Shown: in pieces, positions 58,437 to 64,000 of the stretch
How positions within the stretch are numbered: position 1 is the first letter of the stretch
How the letters are laid out: each line of letters opens with the position of its first letter
NCBI GenBank assembly: GCA_007258455.2
Contig: VDFB02000002.1
Span: 601,283-665,282 of the forward strand
DNA from: Sequoia sempervirens
Lineage: Eukaryota; Streptophyta; Pinopsida; Cupressales; Cupressaceae
DNA length: 64,000 bases
Direction of reading: 5' to 3'
Made by a program: the position numbers and the translations under genes
The notes under the pieces: model-generated
What the model was told of the DNA's origin: nothing
Seen by the model: the letters and a program-made list of their open reading frames with translations, nothing else
Databases searched by the model: none

Positions 58437-60300
58437 GTGAGATGATGAACTTGCTTCAAACTCGCACTAAAGTAGACATTCAAGAGGGGTACAATTGTAC
58501 CAATCAAAATGGTCTAGTATAACAAACATGAAGGAGGAAACCAATCCCTCAGGATCTAAGATCCTAAGTCAAATTGACATAAGCAAAAAAGGACAAAGGA
58601 CATGCATAAGGTGAATGATTTACAACAAAATGAGATATGCAATCATACAATGACAATGAGTCGAAATAAAAAGGTGGATAAAGCTTCGACTATTTTTCCA
58701 ACAAATTTTGGATCATATCTAAGTTGTTTGTCCAAAAATGCATACTCAATTTGAGGCAAAGAAACTCTTGGCTATTCTATCAGGTGAAAATTCCTAAAAG
58801 GTGAGAAACATACACTCATGTGTGGTATGCACTCACACACATGCAAGTGGCTATGGGGAAAGTCATGCCTTGGATTGAAATTCCCACTCAAACCATACCA
58901 ATTTATACCTTTTCATAATTTTTATAAGGCACCACAAAAAAATGATCTTTGAGCTACATGAGGAAAGCATAACTTTGTATGCTTAAAACTCATAGACATT
59001 GTAAATGCAAAATAGTGTAATATTTGTTCAAAGATATTTTTCTTAGTTCGTGCAAGGTTTCATCTTAGGGGAAATTGTAGTTAAAATCTCCAAGAGAGGA
59101 CAAATGCAAGGTCTTATCTTGGTGAACATTGTGTTTAATGTTTCAAAGAGAAGACAAGTCAAATAAATATCATGCTTTTTTTAGGAAATCAAGCTCAATG
59201 ACATCACCAAGAAAAGGACACATTACAAGAAGAAATCGCGTAATGAAATATGAGAGTCGATGTATGCCCCCACTTTAAAGTGGTTGTTAACACCATTACT
59301 ATGAGAAATTTCTTGAAATTAGAATAAGACATGAGAACTTATTCGGAAAGCCCTATGCCAAGTCATATGTTTCTGATAAGCTACATAATGAAAAATGTAG
59401 TATGTCACACATAAGGTAATATTAAGTCATGTTGTCCATGTTCCAAGCTTTCTCTTTATGTTTATGAAAGGTTAATGACTAGCCAAAAGAGACAACGACA
59501 AGTGACATACGAGGACAAGGCTACCTAACGCCTTGCCCTCACTTAGTGTAGGACAAGGGTAAGTCAAAATTATTGATGAGAAACATGCTAGAGTGAAAAT
59601 TAGTATCGATTAGAGGAATGGGGCTCCCCCACATAAATAAGAGCACCAAAATCCTTATGATGTTGGATTTTACTACTCAAAGCTTGATATTCATTAGTAG
59701 AATGATCGTGAACTCTATGATATGCACAAAATGAATCTTTGTAATAAAATTTATTTTGAGTTCTTGGAGAGAGAGATATCAAGTGATCTTGGAGGAGTCT
59801 CAACAAGATACCCTCTTGATCAATGGTAGAAGGTGTTCTTGTAGTTTGCGGCAAAGAGATTTATTGCTTAGTCTTAATTGTCAAACCTATGCAAGACACT
59901 TTAGATTGTGAGATTTTGTTCTCTCCTTTATAGGAGGGTGTACAATCTAACAAATTCAAATCATTAGTATTTTGCAAGATGACATTGACATTAAGTGAAG
60001 AGTTATTTGTTTGTTTCATTTATTGCAAAGGTTAACTTTTGAGACCACTAGTGTCTACCAGTTTAGGATGCACTAATGTTAAAGTTGACTTAGAAGGATG
60101 TTTTGTGATAACATTGTTATTAATTGAAGGCTTGTTTGTGTCTTTCGAGAGACAATAACCAAGACCACTAGTATTTTCTTTCATGTTAGGCTCTATAGGG
60201 TTGTGGATACCTTTTTATCTAGCACCACATCCTTTCTAACTATACCCAAATTGTTTCATAAGTTAATAACCTTTTCCATAAATCTTTTTCATTGCTTTTG
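58437..60300 (-). pseudogene. Internal remnant of a family H (Tat/Athila-like gypsy) element
   Basis: On the minus strand, a G-patch-like stretch comes first (about 60,285-60,165: MKQFGYS, GCGAR, KGIHNPIEPNMKENT and GLGY). It is followed by an open piece 59,854-59,600 (84 aa) containing FCAYHRVHDHSTNEYQALSS and DFGALI. The latter matches the C-x-x-H...H-x-T-x-x-C, L-x3-I pattern between gag and protease of Tat/Athila elements; its last Cys is Tyr. Downstream to the polypurine tract (58,436) nothing is readable as protease, reverse transcriptase or integrase, so most of pol has been deleted. A G-patch is known in plant gypsy polyproteins of this kind; its position before the zinc motif here is unexpected and may reflect rearrangement. 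Confidence 0.6.
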
Positions 60301-60392
60301 AATTTGATGGTTGTTGGTAAAACTCCTTTTAGGTAAATAAACCAAAATGATGAAACAAGATAATGAATCATGAACTTGAAGTAATGCAATCA
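60301..60392 (-). mobile_element. Stub of the 5' LTR of the minus-strand family H element
   Basis: GTAAAACTCCTTTTAGGTAA, then AAACCAAAATGATGAAACAA match the downstream part of LTR copy 3 at about 56,440-56,500 in the same orientation. The match stops where the plus-strand LTR begins (60,393). This is best read as the 5' LTR of the minus element, split by insertion of the next element. Confidence 0.7.
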
Positions 60393-62946
60393 TGTAGAAA
60401 AAAGTGCACCTTGCCTAATTCAGGAATAATTAATGATAAATTGGACCTAATGACATCATGATTTAGAGTTGTGAGGTGTTTTACACATCCACATTAGATC
60501 CTAGGCCCTTGAAAATTGAACAAAACTTATTTATCGATGTCTTGTAAAGGCATTGTAAAGTGTTGAAAATGACTTTCACAAATTTCTAGACTTTTATCAA
60601 TCATTTGAGTCTAATGGACATTTTTTTTCCCTTAATTCAATGTTGTAAAATATATTTAATGGTATTCTCACATTAATCTAGAAGGCTTGTAAATTAAATC
60701 TAGTTTTAATCTAGTGTTGTAATGCATTTTACACATTCACATTAAATCTTATGCCTTTCTAGGCTAAGTGGACCTAATTTTAGTGTTGTAGAGTGTATTA
60801 AACCACACTTTCACATTGAAATTTGTGTCCCTATCCCTAATAATTCTTTATACCATCATTAATAGGCTCCTATAACCTCATTTTGTGCATCATGAGGCAT
60901 AATTTGATCAAAAACCCTATTAGATCAACATATGAACTTAATTTATGCATTCCCCGACACTTTAGCTAGCAAAATGGCCCTTGTGGGACCCATTTGCCAC
61001 TTTTGGCAAATGAGTCCCATCCAAGTGGGACTAATTTTCCCAGTATGGTGAATGAGTCCTATTTTAGCTATTTTCAAAGTTTGAGCAGGAAAAATTAGAA
61101 TTTAAGTTTAATTTTCTTCAATGTCAGCCTTGGGGATCAAATTAATGGGAATTTGAGAGGGTTCCCTATATAAACAAGCTTCAAAATCATTATTTGACTC
61201 ATTCGTCATTCATTCATGATCCATCCATCATTCATTCATGTTGTCAAGTTAATCATTCAAGTGTTAAGCAATTCAAGTCTTCATAAGGGCATTCAAGTAT
61301 CTTCAAGGGTAGATTCTTCATCAATTGTTGTAGAATTTCAAGATCCATAATAATGGAAAGGTTGTAATTCCATTATTTCATCTTCATACTTCATATTATT
61401 TCATCATTTTGTTTAATTACCTAAACAGGGTTTGACCAAGGCAAACCACCATTCCCTACCAATCAACAGTTTATTTGTCTCTTTGTGTGATTATAGATTT
61501 AGGTGATTTGAAGGCTTGGGGATGATTGAAGATTAGGTTTGAAAATTTTTGGCATCATATCCCTATTGGAAAGGTCAAAATCCTCACAAAAAGTCACAAC
61601 CCTGAAAAATAGGCTTTCAGATCTAGACACCTGGAGGAACAAAAAGAGTAGACCGAGCACTACAGAGTCCACTTTTGAGTTTTTAGAAAAGTAAAAGTGG
61701 AATAATTCACTATTAATGGAAAATTATTCCCATTGTACCTATTTTTCAAAGATTTTGTGGATTTGGATACCCATTTTGCCAAAATAGGCTCTATGGTGCA
61801 GGAGCACCTAGACAAGTTTGGTTTAATGATGCATTGTGGAGTCTTTTTTTTTATTTTTATGTTTTTACATGATGAAAATAAGTTCTATTAGACCTATTTC
61901 AATGTAAACAAGGTCATTTAGGGTCTTGCAGGTGTTTTTTATAAAGATGTCAAGAATAATGTAAAACTGCATAATAATGTGTCAAATTTGGCTTGTATGG
62001 GAATACCAACCGTCACCCATTCAAAAAATCAATTGGGGGAAACTGGAATTTGAAGGGAACATGTTTAAAATATTCTAATACATTTGAGGCATGGTTTTTC
62101 ATGATTTTTAGAGTGAGAAAATAAAGGAGATACTCTATTTTTGTGAAAAATTTGTGTTTTCATGTGTTTTCTGAACCTATAAAGCCTTGTACAACAATAT
62201 AATCATCTGAGACTCATGTGAACTAATAGATATTGGTGTATACATTTGTTTGAATCCTATTTTGTTGAGTTTCATTATGATTTGAGGGAGATTGAAGTAG
62301 ATTTATATAAGTGCTCTATCTGGTTAGGGTTTCAAGGGTTTTGAGATAAAACATGTAACAATAGGCCATTCTACTATAGGAAAATTGTAAAAAATAGTGG
62401 AATGGACCTTATAGGTGTGCTCTTTTTTTTTTTTGGTAGTTTTAGGGAAAGGTGATGGTGTTTGTTGGGGTTTACATGAGCCCTAGTTTAGCATCCTTAT
62501 GTTGTAGGCTTAGTTTGGTGGAGATTTGATAGGACAAAAAAAATTTAGGAATATTTGATGAAAAATATTGTTGGATCTAACCCTAGGTGACCTAAGGAGT
62601 TTTTTGGAGAAGATTTTAGGAGTTTACCAATTGATTTGAGCACACTTCCTTTGTAACAGTGGCCTATTTAGGTCTAATTTCAGCATTGTAGGCTCAGTTT
62701 GAAGAGAATATTCCAAAAAAACATTAGGAGATAGGTTGATATGTTGAAGAGGAAGATGATAGGTGTCTGAAAGTGTGAAGGTTCTGAACAATTGAGGCCT
62801 TCTCTAAAATATATGTAGAGAAAAGGCGATATGGACTACTACAAGAATAGTGGTCTATTTGTGAAGGAATCAACCCTTGTAAGGGTTTGCAAACATGTAA
62901 ACCTTGTTATTTAGATTTTTTTGAAGCCTAATCACCCTTCTATACA
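60393..62946 (+). mobile_element. 5' LTR (family H, copy 4), plus orientation (2,554 bp)
   Basis: It starts TGTAGAAAAAAGTGCACC and ends ACCCTTCTATACA; the ends TGTAGA and TCTATACA are inverted repeats, and a primer binding site follows 5 bp later. Upstream of the TATA box (61,167-61,174) are palindromes 60,986-61,017 and 61,028-61,059; one more is at 61,699-61,730. The first 1.4 kb is the reverse complement of LTR copy 3, apart from the segment that copy 3 has in excess. The last 1.1 kb has no counterpart in the other copies that I could see. The matching 3' LTR lies beyond the window. Confidence 0.78.
61167..61174 (+). promoter_or_regulatory. TATA box of promoter LTR copy 4
   Basis: TATATAAA followed by CAAGCTTC, 107 bp after the end of the palindrome pair. 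Transcription would run toward the primer site and gag. Confidence 0.72.
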
Positions 62947-62951
62947 TCACA

Positions 62952-62963
62952 TGGTATCGGAGC
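62952..62963 (+). other. Primer binding site (initiator tRNA-Met type)
   Basis: TGGTATCGGAGC, one base from the plant initiator-Met primer site TGGTATCAGAGC, lies 5 bp inside the LTR end. Confidence 0.85.
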
Positions 62964-63029
62964 TTAGGCTTTAGATCATTTGGAAGGGATATTTGAGTTT
63001 AAAGAAGAGAAACTGCAAGGTAAAGGATA

Positions 63030-64000
63030 TGAGATGCCTCCTAAAGGTGGTTTAGTGTTTTTTCTAGGGATTTAAGAGCCATAAGAGAGTATCAAGAAGC
63101 TATGGAAGCCAATATTAAATTACTGGAGAAAAGAGACAATAGAGGTAAGGGTCTTGTAGAGGAGAACAACCCTGAAGATGAGGAAGAGGGTGAAAGTGAG
63201 CACCCCCCAAAAGCATCACATGAGTAGATGGATCCTAAAGAAAGGAAGTTTATTCAAGTTATTAAGGATATGAAAGGAGAGACACAAGATTTGAAGATGA
63301 AGCTACATGTGTATGGTGTAAAAATGGATGTTGAATAGGTGATTGAGTGGATAGATTCCTTAGACAACTATTTTGAATTCAAGGAGGTGGCTAAAGACAA
63401 AAAGGTCAAATTTTCTAAAAAAATTTGAAGGGGCCAACATTGACATAGTGGAATTACACCCAAGATGAGAGAATAAAGAAATCCAATCCCAATATCAATT
63501 CATGGGACATTATGGTGGAAAAGGTAAAGAGTCATTTCTTGCCTACAGATTATGAGGTTCAAGTGTTTAGGAGATTGTAAAATTTAAAACAAAAAGAATT
63601 GGATGTGGAAACATATACTAAGGAGTTCCACAAGTTTACCATAAGGTTTGGACACATTGAGAATGAAAAGGATAAGGTAGAAAGGTATTTGAATGGTTTG
63701 AGATCCATTATTCAAGATGAGATAAGCCTCACTACTCCTTGGACAATAGAGGAGTGTTTTAAAATGGCCACTAAGGCCAAGGAAAAGATAAAGAGGAGGC
63801 AAGAAAAAAAAATAGAGGTAGGGGAAAAAGTTTTAGGGGTAGAGGAACCTCTAGTGGAAGAGAATCACAAAGAGGACAAGGAGAACAAAGTGAAAATTTG
63901 GAATTGAGTGGTGAAACAAGGAGCAGCTTCAAAGGTAGAAGGAAAAATTGTAGAGGCAGGTTCAATGGACAATGTAGAGGGTCTAATACCTTCTTTGGAA
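63030..64000 (+). pseudogene. gag: gag of a Ty3/gypsy element, partial at the window edge
   Basis: A likely start is the ATG near 63,030 (MPPKGG). Frame-shifted pieces then read as a gypsy capsid protein: AIREYQEAMEANIKLLEKRD (about 63,070-63,130), an acidic stretch, KFIQVIKDMKGETQDLKM, WIDSLDNYFEFKEVAKDKK (about 63,348-63,405), and the open piece 63,599-63,907 with MDVETYTKEFHKFTIRFG, EKDKVERYLNGLRSIIQDEI and TIEECFKMATKAKEKIKRR. A basic Arg/Gly-rich tail (RGRGKSFRGRGTSSGRES) follows in another frame. Capsid spacing W-x-D-x-L-x-x-Y-F followed by a basic tail is typical of gypsy gag. At least four stops or frameshifts break it. It continues past the right edge. Confidence 0.8.

Noticed and set aside
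1..64000. CRISPR array, prokaryotic operon or phage
   Set aside because: No short regularly spaced identical repeats with unique spacers. Coding remnants are plant retroelements and the sequence has eukaryotic repeat structure.

Overview
The window reads as intergenic DNA from a large, repeat-rich plant nuclear genome. It is AT-rich, I found no intact host gene, and no tRNA, rRNA or CRISPR signal was recognised. Nearly everything I can name is a transposable element or its debris: Ty3/gypsy LTR elements (one complete chromovirus with 4-kb LTRs, a solo LTR, and several decayed elements of another family), a LINE 3' end, a hAT-like transposase relic and a non-autonomous DNA transposon in three copies. 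Very long LTRs, old broken copies and long unique-looking AT-rich stretches would suit a gymnosperm or another giant plant genome, but the species is inference. All identities come from reading the sequence; nothing was searched against a database.

Layout. 0.5-0.66 kb is a 43-bp tandem repeat. 1.07-3.66 kb is a broken hAT-like transposase (+). 4.3-15.4 kb is a minus-strand mosaic of decayed ORFs of an unrecognised, coiled-coil-rich protein family on both sides of an LTR-like promoter block (about 7.2-9.5 kb), which carries transposon copy 1. 15.4-19.8 kb has short tandem and direct repeats. 19.83-32.58 kb is a complete Tekay/Del-like chromovirus (minus strand, TSD TAAAC, LTRs of 4002 and 3983 bp) with a pol killed by stops and catalytic substitutions. 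34.0-35.7 kb is a degenerate array of about 365-bp units, followed by transposon copy 3. 37.29-45.32 kb is a tandem duplication of a 1.9-2.0 kb unit whose first copy was later split by a 4157-bp solo LTR. 46.07-46.17 kb is an assembly gap. 46.2-49.1 kb is a minus-strand gypsy relic with its promoter LTR, and 49.1-49.85 kb is a LINE RNase H end. 51.85-55.7 kb is a decayed plus-strand gypsy element with transposon copy 2 in its gag region. 55.7-60.39 kb is a minus-strand element of the promoter-LTR family; a second member in plus orientation (LTR 60,393-62,946, then gag) has landed in its 5' LTR and runs off the right edge.

The signals most worth following are: (1) a 32-nt palindrome recurring 15 times in the four promoter LTRs, at fixed distances from the TATA box (107-110 bp) and from each other, with paired changes in both arms in some copies; (2) a 766-805 bp transposon family with GGGTATGTGTAGGATCAT termini and a 4-bp target duplication, supported for one copy by a related empty site within this window; (3) the unrecognised minus-strand ORF family at 4.5-15.4 kb with a G-patch-like segment; (4) the readable relative chronology of nested insertions.
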